The notes: generated from the sequence alone by a model not told the origin. Counted from the first letter of the stretch, positions 48,392 through 61,808 are shown. The stretch: 64,000 nt of DNA from Nymphaea colorata (GCF_008831285.2 NC_045142.1:23435300-23499299), one strand, 5' to 3'. Translations and numbers: made by a program.

Positions 48392-48683
48392 GCAGCATTT
48401 AATGATAGAAGTGGATTCCTCTTACAATGTTGCCTTGATGGGACTGGTCCTTTTTATTGCAAGTGTGGCAGTTGTGCCCTTCACAAGGGACATCAGGAGG
48501 TATCATGCCCTAAGTTGAAAGGGATGGACCCCAACAACACAAAGTGGGGTGGGTCAGTTTAGGTCAGTTGGTGGTACCTTTGAAGGTGAACCATTTAGGG
48601 TTTCTTTAGCCCCAAGCACCATCCTGTAGCTGGCCGGCATTAGGGGCGAGTCCGGTCACCAATTTGATTCCAATGGGTTTACT

Positions 48684-48940
48684 TAAGCTTGGGCACCGGG
48701 CCCAGAAAAAAGCAACCCAGGCCGGCCCGATAATTTTATTGGGCCGTCCCAGGTCGGGATGAGCCTGATAATGAGTTTTTATATATATTTATAATATTTT
48801 ATTATGATTAATTATATTTATGTAATTTGTTATTTAAAAATATATTTTTAAATTTAATCAAGTCGGGCTTGGGCTTTGGATGTCAGGCCGGCCCGGGCCT
48901 GACTCATTATCAGGCCAGGCTGGGCCGATGCGCAGGCTTA
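48684..48940. mobile_element. 257-bp element with terminal inverted repeats
   Basis: The left end TAAGCTTGGGCACCGGGCCCAG and the reverse complement of the right end (TAAGCCTGCGCATCGGCCCAG) match with few differences. Inside, CCTGATAATGAG (about 48768-48779) is inverted as CTCATTATCAGG, so the whole unit can fold on itself. GC-rich ends around an AT-rich centre, no ORF; MITE or foldback type. Confidence 0.65.
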
Positions 48941-51900
48941 GATAGAGCACTATGTCTCTATGCCGATGGGTCGCCACTATGGCCTCCACGCCAGGTAGCG
49001 AAATAGCTTTAGATCTTAGAGCAGTGGAAAAGATGGGGTCTCGCTTTCGCTTGGGTTGCAGAATCCTCTTTATATGCAATTTTTTTTTATCTTACACATT
49101 GGCATATAGAAGTGCCCTTTGTTATTTCATTAAAAGTTAGGCTCCTTTATGTAAATATTTTTATGAGAAGGGAAGGAAAAAAAAAACTATTGTTGTTTAT
49201 GTTTTTCATTTTTCAGAAATTGCCTACACAAGTTGACCTGGAGACGGATCTTTACATAGTTCCATCTCAACCGGATCTGGAGCACTTACGGCACGATCTG
49301 ATCCAGCTTCCATTGGATAAAATCAAACAGAAGAGGATCCAAAGCATAAGGGGTCCACTTTTGGACCTTGCATGCCCTTTCATTAATTGAGAAGAAGAAG
49401 AAGAAAGGCATCCAAGGAACCTTGACCTAAATCCAAGCTCAATTCTGTTTAATTATTTGAATACAGATCCAGAACTAGAGAATCAAGAGGCCGGTTTTGA
49501 ACCGACCCGAAACCATATTAAATTCAAAACGATATGAATTTGGAATGAAAGGAAAAAGTCGGATAGGTATGTAATAGAAACCCAAATCCAGATCCAATAC
49601 CTGAAGTTCCTAATTGGATCTAAGTTTGGACAGCAGAGCCCCAGAAGGGGCATTATTGGATGTTTGGATCAGATCCATAAATGTATTATCATGAAATTAA
49701 TCGGGAGCGGAGTCCATGAACTGGGTCATCCCATGACAAGACAAGACATGGTGCCAACTTGTACCAAATTCCAAAATCCGAAAGATCAAATCTAAATTGA
49801 TTCATCATGAAATCTGTCGCCTTGCTGTATTATCTAACATGATGTTGAAATGATGTTCTCCTAATTGATACAAATGGTTCAGATTTAAATTCGATACGTC
49901 ATTCAATCAAAATCCACTCAACTTTTACGGTAGATCCAGTGATATAAATGGTTAGTCCGAGATAACATGGTTATCAAACTCAAATCTGAATTTGATTGCT
50001 ATTTGAATCCTATTTTTTGCTTTTCCTGATCTAACTTTAAATGGATCAGAATATGGGTTGATAACTGGTCCAAGGGAACTGATTGTGCAACGTTTAAAAA
50101 TATTTCAAAAAAAATTAAAATAAATACTTACTATATAAAAATAAATTACAATACAAAGATTTAAAAAATTAAAATTATTAAAATCTAATCAATTTCATAA
50201 AACTAAAAAATTGAAACATTTTTGTAGCACTTGATGGCGGCTTCAAGTACATTAGCTTCAAGGGGCATAGTGCATCTGGTTGGATTAGTGAACCGGTGAG
50301 AACCTGATCGATTACTATGAATGTTACTATTTTTGGACTGTAAATGATAGCAATATAATATTCCAATTGACGGGTTCATCCGCTTAGTTGTAAAGTGTCA
50401 ATTAAATTTGGATCCAATGCTATTAAGATTCAGGTCTGTCTTACCATTATCTAATCTTAGAACCCCAGTTCAGATCCAACTTCATAAAATCCAATTAGTC
50501 CAAACTTAGTAATGCCAATTTCAGATCCGACTCTGACCCGTTTACATACACCTCGCCGAGCGTTCTATCTCTATGTTAGAACTCGGCAACAATCTAGTAT
50601 TCGGATCAGATCATGCAAAACCAAGTCCTATGTAGCATACTGAATTGAAATTCTCATCCAAAACAAACCTAAAGGGGTGGATCTGAATGTGGATTTGGAG
50701 CACAAAAGGAGCCGACACAAGATAAAACACTTATTTTGATCAGGAAGAACTATTTGATTTTAATAAAAAAATTTACAAAAACATGTCTAACTGTTGACAT
50801 ATCTAAGACAAGTCAGCCTGGAGTTTAAAAAATTACATCTTCATGGCTGGTTACGAGACAATTGTCAAAGACATGCATGTTGATGAAAGTTTTCAAGTTC
50901 AAGCACGAAAATTTTCAAAACTTAATAGGTTTGCTTTTGAAAGATTTTTAAAGCGTTCCATGCATTGGAAACATTTTGAAACTCGAGCGTTATCATGCAG
51001 CTTTTCATAAAACTGAATCATGTTTTTGAAAAATATGCGAAAGTTAAGTATTTTAAAAGGCAATTATACCAAAAAGTATGTATTCTTTGTTGCGTTATTT
51101 AGATATTTCAACTAGATTGATACTTGTACTCATATTTTCAAAGGTTTATAATCCATCATAATTATATGTATGATGGTCCAGTTTGATAAGTTATTTCCAT
51201 AAACAAATTTTTAAGTTGACATGCGACTCGAACACGTCATTTGTGATGTTACACTGCCGTCGCAGTGAGATCGGTTTTAAATAAGAGCTTAGCAGTGACA
51301 ATTCACATGCCATTCAAGTTTTACATTTTTCACAGTCGCACTTTTCTTTGACAACTTTTTTATGTATAGGTTTTGTGAAAATGTTAAAGGGCATTTTAAG
51401 TTTTAGAACTTTCAAAGTTTTAATATGATTGTAATTTTATCTTTTAAAATAAAAATAAAGATTGAAAATATAGAAGAGAAAAATGATAGGAAAACCAAAA
51501 AATGTACTTAAAGAACAACAAAAAAAATAGCAGTAGTTGATGAGATTGGAGAAGGTTTAACTGAAACTAGAAACTAAGTGGAATCAAAGATGAGTTTCTT
51601 GGTAACCACAACCAGAAAGCAGAGTATGTTTTGTTTTGCAGTTCATTAATCATTACTCACAGTAGATTGATAATTTGTGACATGTCCAAAAAGCTCAAAA
51701 TTGTTTCTCTCAGCCTCATTCAGAAAAAGAGAGGCGACATGAACAGGAAAAACAACAACGGCGCTTCAGCTAGAAAACTACTCAAGATAATATTATATTA
51801 AGGTGAACAACGAAGTTACATGGATCAAGAATGAAAGAATTCCAGCAACGCAAAGGCTTTAACACAGTATCTTTTTTTCAACACAGTATTCTTGCAGTTC

Positions 51901-52009
51901 GAGTACAAAATCTTGGAACTTAAGTGGCCTCAGGAGGCAAAGCTTCATTCCTCTGCCCCTCCAATTCCAGTGTACATGCTCAATCTCCCCATGAGAAACA
52001 TGACATTTT

Positions 52010-55000
52010 TTAGTTTGACCCAACAGTTATGGTGAAAAAGTAGAGTTTCAGCACAACAGCGAGAGCCAACTGCAACAAGAAGATGGCAGCAACAATGAGA
52101 AACCATCTTTCACCTGCAGATTTGATGTGTGTCCGAAGGTTGAGAGCCACAAAGCAAGCAGACATGAAGCCTGCAACGCCCGCTACCACCCACCTAAAAA
52201 TTTCGATGGGCACAATGGACAAACACTGCAGACGAAAAAGACATGCAGTAAGTTGAGAAGGACCTGGTTATATTTTGTTGTTTAATTGAAACTCTGTACA
52301 GAAGGTGTGACTTACAGAGGCAGGAATGAAGACAAAGAGCGAGTATCCATACAAGCACAGCAGCTGAACAAAGCCAGAGGGAACTGAGAAGTACTTGAGA
52401 ATGAGGTACAGGCCGAGAGGTATAACGGTAGCGTAGCCGTAAAATAGTCCTGCTGACCACGTTACCAGGTTTATATCATAACTCCAGTCTTTTTTCTGCA
52501 GCTTGTGTGCTATGTATGTTACAAACGTTCCTATAGCTGCCGCTACAAATATCAAGGTGGTGCAGATCCAGAAGGGGCCATACCTGAGCAAAATCAAATT
52601 TAGAAACAAACATTAATCACTCACTAATTAGATGTGACCGAAACCAAGTGTTCAACCCAAACAGCTCCAAGGACAAGCTTAACGACTCCATGAACATGCC
52701 TGATGTGCAGAAAGTGGATGCAGATGACAGGTACTTACACCATGTTAGGTCAGCTTGTGCATTTGTCAAGCTTGACTACAATCAAGTTGCTTTCATCCAT
52801 ATATAAATATTAAATAGAAGTTTTGTCAGTAACAAGCCTTGGGTCATGATACACTTCCAAATTGTCTATTTTTTATCACCACAGAGATGCATACTGTCAT
52901 TATCATTATACCTAAAGGTGGATAATACATAGCATCAGGTATTTCCCTTTAGAACATGTGACATGAAAAGGCATATTTCTTTTCATAAGATGCAGTTGCA
53001 GTCTATGTAGTGTACTTCTATCACCTACATCCCTAGGGAACATATGACATGAAGAGGTATATCTCTTAGATTAGAGAATGCAGCTGCTTATCTCTGTAGT
53101 TGAAGTTTATATCTACCATACTTGAATCCTTACTGCACATCATCTGCTCAGACAAGTCCCTAAAATATGTATAAGTTGCTCAAAAAAGTGATGAACCATT
53201 CTACACGAGAATTTCGAAATCCCCAGGACTCTGTAACATCCTCGTGAACTAAAAAACACTACAATAACCAATTACAGCTAGCCCTTTAAAACTTAAAGGA
53301 ATGAAATGTGAAGTATTTAGCATCAACTCATTGAAAAAACCCATCTAACAGAATTCGTTCTTACAGGTAATGTACTGGTGCACGGTGCACCTGCACCAAA
53401 CCCAGCAAGAGACAGACAGAGAACTTGTTGATGCCCTTTTAATTTCACAAAAATGACAGCAAATAAACTTTTAATCAAATTAAATTTCTAACACGAACGT
53501 CTAATTATTAAAAGAAAGGTAAAGGAAAAAAATTCAATAATTTAAAGGAAAAAATATTCTTAATGATTTTACAGAACCGATTTTTTAAACTTCATCACTG
53601 TCATTTGATTGATGCATTTAAGTGTTGCAGAGAGAGAAAGAAAGATAGAGAAACAGAGATGAATGGGATTGTCGGGGAAGCAGTAGAGAGAGGCCAAGAT
53701 GGTTGTTCTTTGTTGCTTTTTTTTAATTGAAATAGAAAAGGCATTGGATCAATTTAAGAGAAGTCCCCTTCACCACAAATATAACTACCATCTATGACAT
53801 AACTATTAAAAACTTGTAAAGAAATTGGCTTCAGGTGCTTTCTATATCACAAAAACGCCTTCATGTTTGAATGAGGTCACCAAAATATCAATTGCATTTT
53901 TTTTACTGCAAATTCCCTATGACAGGTTGAACAGGTAATACATTACATTTGCTACAGTTGTAGTGAGTTCTGAGTTCTGAAAACCGTTCCAAACATCAGT
54001 ATTTTATCACAAGTGTCCTGATTAGTTTCCTTCATTTGTACCTGTTGACGGACCTTGATGTATGGGTCCGGGTCTGGACCCGATCCAGTGAGTCTGGTTT
54101 GGGCATACTTATACCATTGTAAACCCTAATCTTGCAAGTTAATGAAGTTTTCTAAGAGAGAGAGAGTCTGGCGGCTAAGGGCACCAGATCTCCTCACCCG
54201 TGGTTTTTTCCCTCTAGTTGAGGGTTTTCCACGTTACATCTGTGTTTGATCTTCGTTTCTTGTGCATCTATTATTTCTACATGGTATCAGAGCCGACGAG
54301 TTTGGGAAATTTTTTGGGGTTGTGAAGTTCCAACCCTAACCTCTCTATCACTCACTGCTGCCGCCGCTGCCCGGCTGCATCGCCTGAGACCCTCTGCGTC
54401 GCCCGTGTCTGCCACTGCCCTTTGCTTCTCTAGCGCCGCCTGATCTCTTGCCTAACGTTGTTGCTTCCACCCAAGAGAGCCACCTCCCACGTTCTGCCCG
54501 ACATCGCCACTTCCGCTGCTGTTGTCGCTGGACTGCCTTGGCGACGCTTGCAGAAGCTCCCTGCCTTTGATCGTCATCCCGCTGCCGCTGCCTTCATCTG
54601 TCTATCTGTCGTCGCCTGGTTCGTGATCATGGCAGCATCTTCCTCTTCAACCGCTTCCACCCAACGGAGTCGCCTCCCACGTTCTGCCGACATCGCCACT
54701 TCTACTGCTGCTGTTTGCTGTCGCTGGACTGCCTTGGCAACACTCGCAGAAGCTCCCTGCCGCTGATCGTCGTCCCGCTGCCGCCTTCATCTGTCTATCT
54801 GCGGTCGTCTGGTTCGTGATTATGGCAGCGTCTTCCTCTTCGACCGTCAGCACTGATCAGACTGAAATCGGGGCTTATAGAACTGAGAATGTTTCAGTTC
54901 AGGTTACTACCATCCGTCTTACCAAGGAAAACTATCTTAAGTGGTCTGCCGCCATCACTATGGGTATAGCTGGTCGAGGCCGTATTACCTATGTGAATTG

Positions 55001-58000
55001 GAGTAAGGTTGAACCTGCTGCAAATAGTATGGCTTGGGATACTTGGTTTCTGGAGGACAACCAAGTAAAAACGTGGATTGTTAATTCAATATCCTCAGAC
55101 ATTCAACCTCTCATTCTTCGTAAGAAGACTGCGAGAGATATGTGGATTATTTTGAAACAGATGTATGGTCAAAAGAAGAGAAAAGTCGCGTGTATCAACT
55201 AACGAAGGATTTGTATGCTCTTCGACAATGGGATCTCTCGGTCGCTGATTTCTACGCCGCATTAAAATCTAAGTGGGAGGATCTTGACTACCATTCTGAT
55301 GATATTTGGAGTTGTCCTCAAGGCCAGATGCATTATATGACCAAGGAGTGAGAGAATAGGATATTCCTTTTCTTAGCCGGACTGAACGATGAATTCGAAA
55401 ATATAAGGAGTCAGATTCTTAACTCTGAAGAATCATTCAGTATTGAAGATGTTTATTCCCGTGTTGAAGCTGAAGAGCAAAGGCGGCTGGTCATAAATGG
55501 GATCACATGTCTCACAATGAACGGTCAGCCTTCGTTAGCTGTGCCTCTATGGGAACTGCCCGTTCCTCCCATAAATGTACTCACTGCAAAAAATTAGGTC
55601 ACACTATGAAGTAGGGGGAGGTCTTCTGGTGGGAAGAAGTCTGTTTCGAATGCAATGAACCCTAGTGACGGTAAAGTTTCTATTTCTGCGGAACAGATTC
55701 GTGAGCTATGATTTGCTTTTTTTTAATTGAAATAGAAAGGCATTGGATCATTTTAAGAGAAGTCCCCTTCACCACAAATATAACTACCATCTATGACATA
55801 ACTATTGAAAACTTATAAAGAAATTGGCTTCAGGTGCTTTCTATATCACAAAAACGCCTTCATGTTTGAATGAGGTCACCAAAATATCAATTGCATTTTT
55901 TTTACTGCAAATTCCCTATGACAGGTCGAACAGGTAATACATTACATTTGCTACAGTTGTAGTGAGTTCTGAGTTCTGAAGACCGTTCCAAACGTCAGTA
56001 TTTTATCACGAGTGTCCTGATTAGTTGTCTTCATTTGTACCTTTTCGTTAACTTGCACTGCCATTTGTCATGAAAAAGCAATTAAAACTGGGAAAAGGTT
56101 TTAGCCAAACATGCCTGATCCACTAACCAAATCAGCTCATGTTTCAATGTCCAGCTAAACGGAGTCATAACATTTGACAACCTTATTTAAGATATGAGAA
56201 GCCGCTCAATTTCCCACTGCTAAGAATAAATGAGGCACAAGGGTAAAGTTGGGCCACTATGTCTGAATATGTGATTATGTGAACTGAAGGTTGGATCCTT
56301 CCAGTATAGCAGGATACACACTGCAAGTCGTATACACGGAACTCAGTGGAAACATGAGATCTTGGCATAAAAGACAGAGACAACAACAACACCAGGACTG
56401 GAGAACAAGCCAACTTAGCCAAGGCATTATGTTGAGCATGCTGCAATCTAAGTGATCTTCTGTGACACCTCATGCAAAATAGGGATTAGCTTCAAGTCTT
56501 TTAGTTAAAGGCCTTGAACTTCTATGCATCAAGCAGAAATCGGCCTAAGCAGCATACTGCCTTTCCTGTTGACAGGGATGATTACCAGCCTTAAGGAAGT
56601 GTTTATGCTCCCTATCATTATCTTCATGGCCTCAATCATCCAAACAAGCTAACACTTTAGCCCTAACATGCTTGACAGAAGAAAGCCATTCCAAATATAA
56701 GAGTGTGTTTTCCTTCCTCCTTCAAGAAAACAAACCAACTAGAGGATGATTTTCCAAGAAAAAGACAAGTCTTAATCACATCGGATGACATAGCTGCAAA
56801 ATGTGGGTGAAGTTCTGCAATTCAAGTTCCATGGTGGCTATATAGGTTAAATGGTCAAGGTCGCAAAGAAAATGGACAAGCTATTCCAAGACAGCCCTCC
56901 ATGAAGAACAAGATATAAAGGAAATCAACAAAACAATGGATGGATCTTCCATGTAACACTGAATATACGAAAGAATTGGAGTACAAAAAAGCACAGCAGG
57001 TCCACTAGTGACTTTTTATTGCGAAGAAAGATGCAATGGAACTCATAATGAGCAATTACAAAGCCAAAAGTAAGGGTCATACTTTGAGAAACTAGGCAAT
57101 TGATCACCCGATTATATGCTTTCTTAGCAAAAAAGGAAAAACTATGTTACAATAACCAGTCAGTCTGCAGAAATTAAAAATTTAAAACCATAATGGCATA
57201 ATAGAATCAAAACGAAAATAAAAGTTGCAACCACTGACCAGATTGAGATATCACTTAGCTCAATATAGCTCAGATTACCATGGAGACACGAATTTTCATT
57301 ACATCAAATCAGAAAATAAGGCCTCCTGTAGCTTCAAGCCATAACCACGTGTGGATCGAATGCACATACTTAAGGTCCACAATTTTAGAAGTACGCATGC
57401 CCTTATTGACAGAATAATTAGATGTGCTATAAGGAACCACGGTAGCAAAATAACAAGCACACTTACAAGTCAGGATTGTGAACAGTCCTCTCAGAGAAAT
57501 TCCCCTTGAACGGAACAAGGGAATCCCGGATTCTTTCCAAGACGTCTGATGTATCGACATCGAAATACGGTTTGTAAGCTGCAACAGTAAACACACTGAA
57601 CCAACCACTCGGTTGACTCTCTTCGCCACCACTTCCAGAAGCCGGCTTCGAGAATGTATCTAAAAGTCACCAAAATTCTAACTCAATCACTTGATCTCCA
57701 AACAAAATCGACAACCGTGCACAATTTTACAACAATTACACTTTCAGAACCATCACACGCATCCAAATCTTGAACATCCATTACCAAAGAACCCGAGAGC
57801 AAGATAGGGAAGGAACAGATCTACCGCAATTTGAAAAAGCATTTCGAATCCGGAAACAGACCACCAACAAGTACAAAACTAGATCGAGAGAATTTTTACC
57901 ATCAGCGTCGGTTGGGGGGCGGTATGACCCAGAAATTTTCCCTTGAGCTTCAATTGGGGGAAACGTCTGAAGATCGGAATCTACAAGCCAAAACGACCAA

Positions 58001-58366
58001 AAAAACTTAACATCTAAATGAACTAGATAATAGAACTCCCCATTCCCAAGAAGAATTAACTTAAGTTTCCCATCAAAAATGAAGAAGAACGCTACCTGAG
58101 AATTTCAAAGCCACGTGTTCTGATCCTGAAACAGCCTGCAATTCATACAGAACGAACAAGATCTGAGCAGACCCATATCAAGGAACCTAAAAGAACACGA
58201 CCACGAAGAAGAAGAAGACCATAACCCTTGAAATTCGCATAGATTTAATAACTCAGTCAAGGAAGAACACGAAGAGAGAGGCAGACAAGGTGGGAGAGCA
58301 TCTTACCGGGACGGATCCGGAGACATTCTGATTGGCAATAGAGGCATAGCCACCTCCGGACATCAT
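52010..58366 (-). CDS. Yip1-domain integral membrane protein (YIPF1/2-like), 285 aa
   Basis: Golgi/trans-Golgi membrane protein of the YIP/YIPF family, which works with Rab GTPases and vesicle formation. Six exons, 5' to 3' on the minus strand: 58366-58307, 58135-58096, 57980-57900, 57659-57467, 52583-52316, 52225-52010; they total 858 bases and all phases agree. The N-terminal ~100 residues are cytosolic (MMSGGGYASIANQNVSGSVP; SYRPPTDADDTFSKPASG), with the conserved AAYKPYFDVDTSDVLERI. From YGPFWICTTL on there are five hydrophobic segments, about residues 128-149, 162-186, 192-214, 220-243 and 253-278, including YGYSLFVFIPA and FRWVVAGVAGFMSA. Length and sequence match plant YIPF1-type proteins. 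Intron 4 (4.9 kb) carries a truncated Copia and a 330-bp duplication. The promoter lies in a CT-rich stretch near 58.45 kb. Confidence 0.95.
53713..54042. repeat. 330-bp direct repeat, left copy (Yip1 gene intron 4)
   Basis: Starts TTGCTTTTTTTTAATTG and ends TCATTTGTACC, directly followed by a Copia LTR. It matches 55713-56041 at about 97% by eye (about 9 substitutions and one 1-base gap). Confidence 0.95.
54043..54281 (+). repeat. 5' LTR of a truncated Copia element
   Basis: 239 bp from TGTTGACGGACC to TTATTTCTACA, with TG..CA ends, directly followed by the primer-binding site. No matching 3' LTR is present. Confidence 0.85.
54282..54294 (+). other. Primer-binding site of the truncated Copia
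   Basis: TGGTATCAGAGCC directly after the LTR, complementary to the 3' end of initiator tRNA-Met. Confidence 0.9.
54463..54842 (+). repeat. 190-bp tandem duplication across the gag leader and start
   Basis: GCTTCCACCCAA at 54463 recurs at 54653, and the whole unit, including ATGGCAGC(A/G)TCTTCCTC (ATG at 54630 and 54822), is present twice with several differences. Confidence 0.85.
54822..55690 (+). pseudogene. Copia gag (UBN2 type), frameshifted and truncated
   Basis: Reads from MAASSSSTVS through RLTKENYLKWSAAITMGI and RDMWIILKQMYG; the frame is lost near 55.19 kb and continues in another as SRVYQLTKDLYALRQW, then FLAGLNDEFENIRSQILNSE after a stop near 55.35 kb. The zinc knuckle begins CTHCKKLGHTMK, then hits a stop before the last cysteine. 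Not functional. Confidence 0.85.
55713..56041. repeat. 330-bp direct repeat, right copy (Yip1 gene intron 4)
   Basis: Second copy of 53713-54042; afterwards the intron continues with TTTTCGTTAACTTGC, which probably was the original continuation. Confidence 0.95.
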
Positions 58367-60598
58367 CTTCGGAGCTCAATCTTTCAAAAAATTCCCCAGA
58401 AAAGGAAAAAGAAAATTGTGACAAAAAAAATCGGCGAGATTCGTGGGGAGTTTCTCTCTCTCACTCCTCTCTCCTCGTGTGCATCACGGACGCTAGTGTC
58501 AGGACTCAAAGAGTCGACGAACGTCTCCTTGGTTTGTAAGAAAACGTTGAGACCTTGAAGACCTCACCATGGGTCGGATCCATCAGTTAAACCCAAACTT
58601 GACCCGGTCTAAGTTCCCTGGATCTGAAACGTGATCCATTGATATTTAATTTCAATTTCTTTATTAATGACTTTTCACATTATTGTCCTCTCAATTCATT
58701 AAGCTCACTCAGGTCGAAGAACAAACATATCTTCATAATTGGTCTTCAAAAAAATCATCATCTGCCAAAGTGCCCGAATAAAAGATCCATGAATATTTGA
58801 GCTTCGGGCTTATGGCAGCTTGAACGGGCCAAGTTTGGTAGAAAGGTTTTAAGTTTTGTTGTTTGTGCCACATTCATCCATAAAGAAGCATTTAATTACT
58901 TTTATTTTTAGATTTATAGATTTGATGTCTAAGATTTATGATTCATTAAGCTAAAGGTCTTTGCATTTATAGATCTGTACCCAACTAATAACCAGATTGG
59001 AACTAAATTCAACTGAACATATTCAAAGTTGGACCGATACACAAATATATCTGATCCGTTTACATTCCTATACTTTGAGCTGAACATGATTTATTGCCTT
59101 CACAATAAGAACCCAGCAATCTATTTGCTTTCTTGCCAGTTAGCTACTCCTTGCCTGCATTACAAGGCTTTCTATTCAACCAAACATTCGGAATTTTCCA
59201 TTTTGTACAAGAAGAATGCTCAAGAAAAGCACTATTTTCAGACTCCATTCCTTATGAAGAATGCAAGCGTTCCACGTAGTTAAATGTGGGACTGTAAAAT
59301 GAATCAGAAATATTCAATTTGAATCCATCTAATTGGATATAAGAAAAATTTCGGGTTCAATTACTATCAGATTTGGATCCAATATCTGGTTTCATAATTG
59401 AAACTATTCTGAGAATATCTGACTGAGCTATGAGAAAGATTTAACTCAATTACATAGAAACGTCAGATCTTACCTACTTGGAGACCAGGTACGACTCCAA
59501 ATAATCATGAACCTGATTTAGTGGAAGTCAATTAAATTTGCAATCCAACTCCAATCTAAACCGTTCAAATAGGGGAGCAAGAACACTTTATGGGTGTTCA
59601 ATGAATCTATCTCAAAGATTGAAGGCAGATTCATAAAACACTAGAACCATTATTTTATGAATTTGCCTCGATCTTTGAAGCAGATGTGTACCTGATGCCA
59701 AACAACACTATAGAGTTCAAGACTGTCAATGCAACTTTTTTGGTACACTCTGCTAATTGTCTACGTGACCCCAGCTTGCCTATATATATTTTCAAAAGGG
59801 AAAAAGAAAATGACGGAAGAAGCAGTTCTGCCCACCAAGAACAAGTGAAATCAGATCAGAATTCATAAGAGTAGATGCAACTTTTGAATAGACAAGTTCT
59901 TGCATTTGTGTTGATATCCCTTTCGACTTCAATCATAATTCCTCAAGTTATTTGAGAATTATGTTCTAAAGTGAGGTGCGAATATGCTTTCCTGTTGAAT
60001 GGAGGAACGTGATGCAGGTAAGATCCGAATATACTTTAGGACCAATTTCAGACTTATTATCCAGACCGATACGTATGAGAGATTTGAGATTCCAAAACCA
60101 AGTTAGGGTTTCCTCCATCATTTTTTTATTATTGGAAACTGGATGCAAAAACAGACAATGTGATTAGAGATGTGTCAAGAACCTTACAAACTATATAAAA
60201 CACAGCAACCATTACTAACTTATGAGTTCCATATGAACCTTGATTTTTTCTTTGCTTCATCAGAAGGGCTTGACCTACATTCAAGTTGGAGGAGGCAAGA
60301 AAAAAAAAAGTTCAAATATTCACGAAAGCACGCTGCTCTCTATGTCATACGTCTTTCACATAATCAAGGATCAAGGCCAATTGAAAACAGAACCGCACTA
60401 CATAATTTCCTTCGCATTGCCAACAAAAATATTTATAGGTTTTGTTATTTACAACAGATAGAATCAATGGCAATGCTCTCAAGGCTTTTTTTTGTTTTTC
60501 TTTTTTTCCTGTCTGACAAATCATGTTGCACAGCCTCCAGCATGGTTCGAGCAAGGCCCTTATTGAACAGATTTTGAGATGTTTATGTTGAACATCTC
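58367..60598. other. Intergenic between the Yip1 gene start and the PNC gene end
   Basis: Yip1 gene 5' UTR and promoter at the left (CT-rich at about 58450-58490). The rest is AT-rich with GATCCRAATC-like words near 59.3-59.6 kb. PNC 3' UTR at the right. No gene or element with clear ends. Confidence 0.6.
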
Positions 60599-61808
60599 TC
60601 AAGTGTTTTTGACCCTCTTCTTGGCACCAAAAATATACATGCGCAGAGCAAGCATTAAAACCCAGGTGGTTCTGGAGATCTTTTCTTTTATCATTAGCAG
60701 CAGGGCTGAACTGAGGACTGTCTTCAAGATCTGAGCTTGTAGCCCTTTGTAGAAACCGAGTGGCCCCTCCTTTCTCCAAATAGTGTACAATGCACCAATT
60801 ATGCTCTTGGGCTTGGTTTTAGCACCCTTTTTTGTTTCTTCTTTTGGTTCAGGAGCCTGGATCGTAACCTTACACCTGCCAAGGAAAATTATTATGGATA
60901 TTACTATAACAGCATAATCACAGTAACATAGTGGCAGGAAAATGATATGTCAATACCCAATTGCTGGATATCTGAAGATATAGTAATACACATTGAAAGA
61001 GCAGAAACAAGGACGAGCCTCTTAATACCTAATTGCTGGATAGGTGAAGAATGTAGCAATGCACTTTGAAAGTGCACCCAGTGCAAATGCGGAAAATGCA
61101 GACAGAGCTTGAGGAGAGGGAGCTTCTGTGACCAGGTCGGTCCTGTTACTTCTCTGATGCCTCAAGAGCCTTTGTTTTAATTGATCAAACACTGTGTACT
61201 GCATTCAGAGATTGGATTGAAGCACATAAACATCAAAATAGGATGCATGCCCTCTTCACTCTCAATCATCCAGAAAATGGGGACGAGAGTTCGGTTGACC
61301 AGATACACATTTATAAGACAATCTAGTTGTCTTAACTTAAGACAGACAAAGTTCACCTAGTAGTTCAAAAAAATGAAAATGAATACTCTAATTTGTTGAG
61401 GTTCAAGCCTATGTACATAACATCCTAGTGACCTAGTCTATTCTAACATACTTGAAGCACATAAACATCAAAATAGGATGCATTCACTCTCAATCATTCA
61501 GAAAATGGTGATGAGAGTTCAGTTGACCTAGAGCAGATACACACTTACAAGACAATCTAGTTATGTCATAAGACAGATAAAGTTCACGTAGTAGTTCATA
61601 AAACAGAAAAGGAATACCCTAATCTGTAGAAGTTTCAAGCCTATGGTACATAACATCCTAGGGGCCTAGTCAATTCTGAAGTACGTGATTGTCTCCAGGG
61701 ACTTAGTGATATGGAATGTGAATAGGAGTCCAATCAAATATCACTTTCTTGGATTCCCCAATCTTATTGCTGCCACATGAAAGACAAAATGGCTACCTGA
61801 ATAGCAAA

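Larger units (their letters stand above)
54043..55712 (+). mobile_element. Truncated Copia fragment (LTR-PBS-gag) between intron duplications
   Basis: Contains the LTR, primer-binding site TGGTATCAGAGCC (54282-54294), a GC-rich leader with an internal 190-bp duplication, and gag up to a broken zinc knuckle; protease, integrase, RT and the 3' LTR are absent. It is antisense to the host gene. The left end is exactly the LTR terminus; the right end stops inside gag at the second host repeat. Confidence 0.88.

Noticed and set aside
48216-48518. 100-codon plus-strand open frame
   Set aside because: Carried by (AC)n(AT)n translation. A CxC-like stretch after it hints at a retroelement zinc knuckle, but spacing is wrong.
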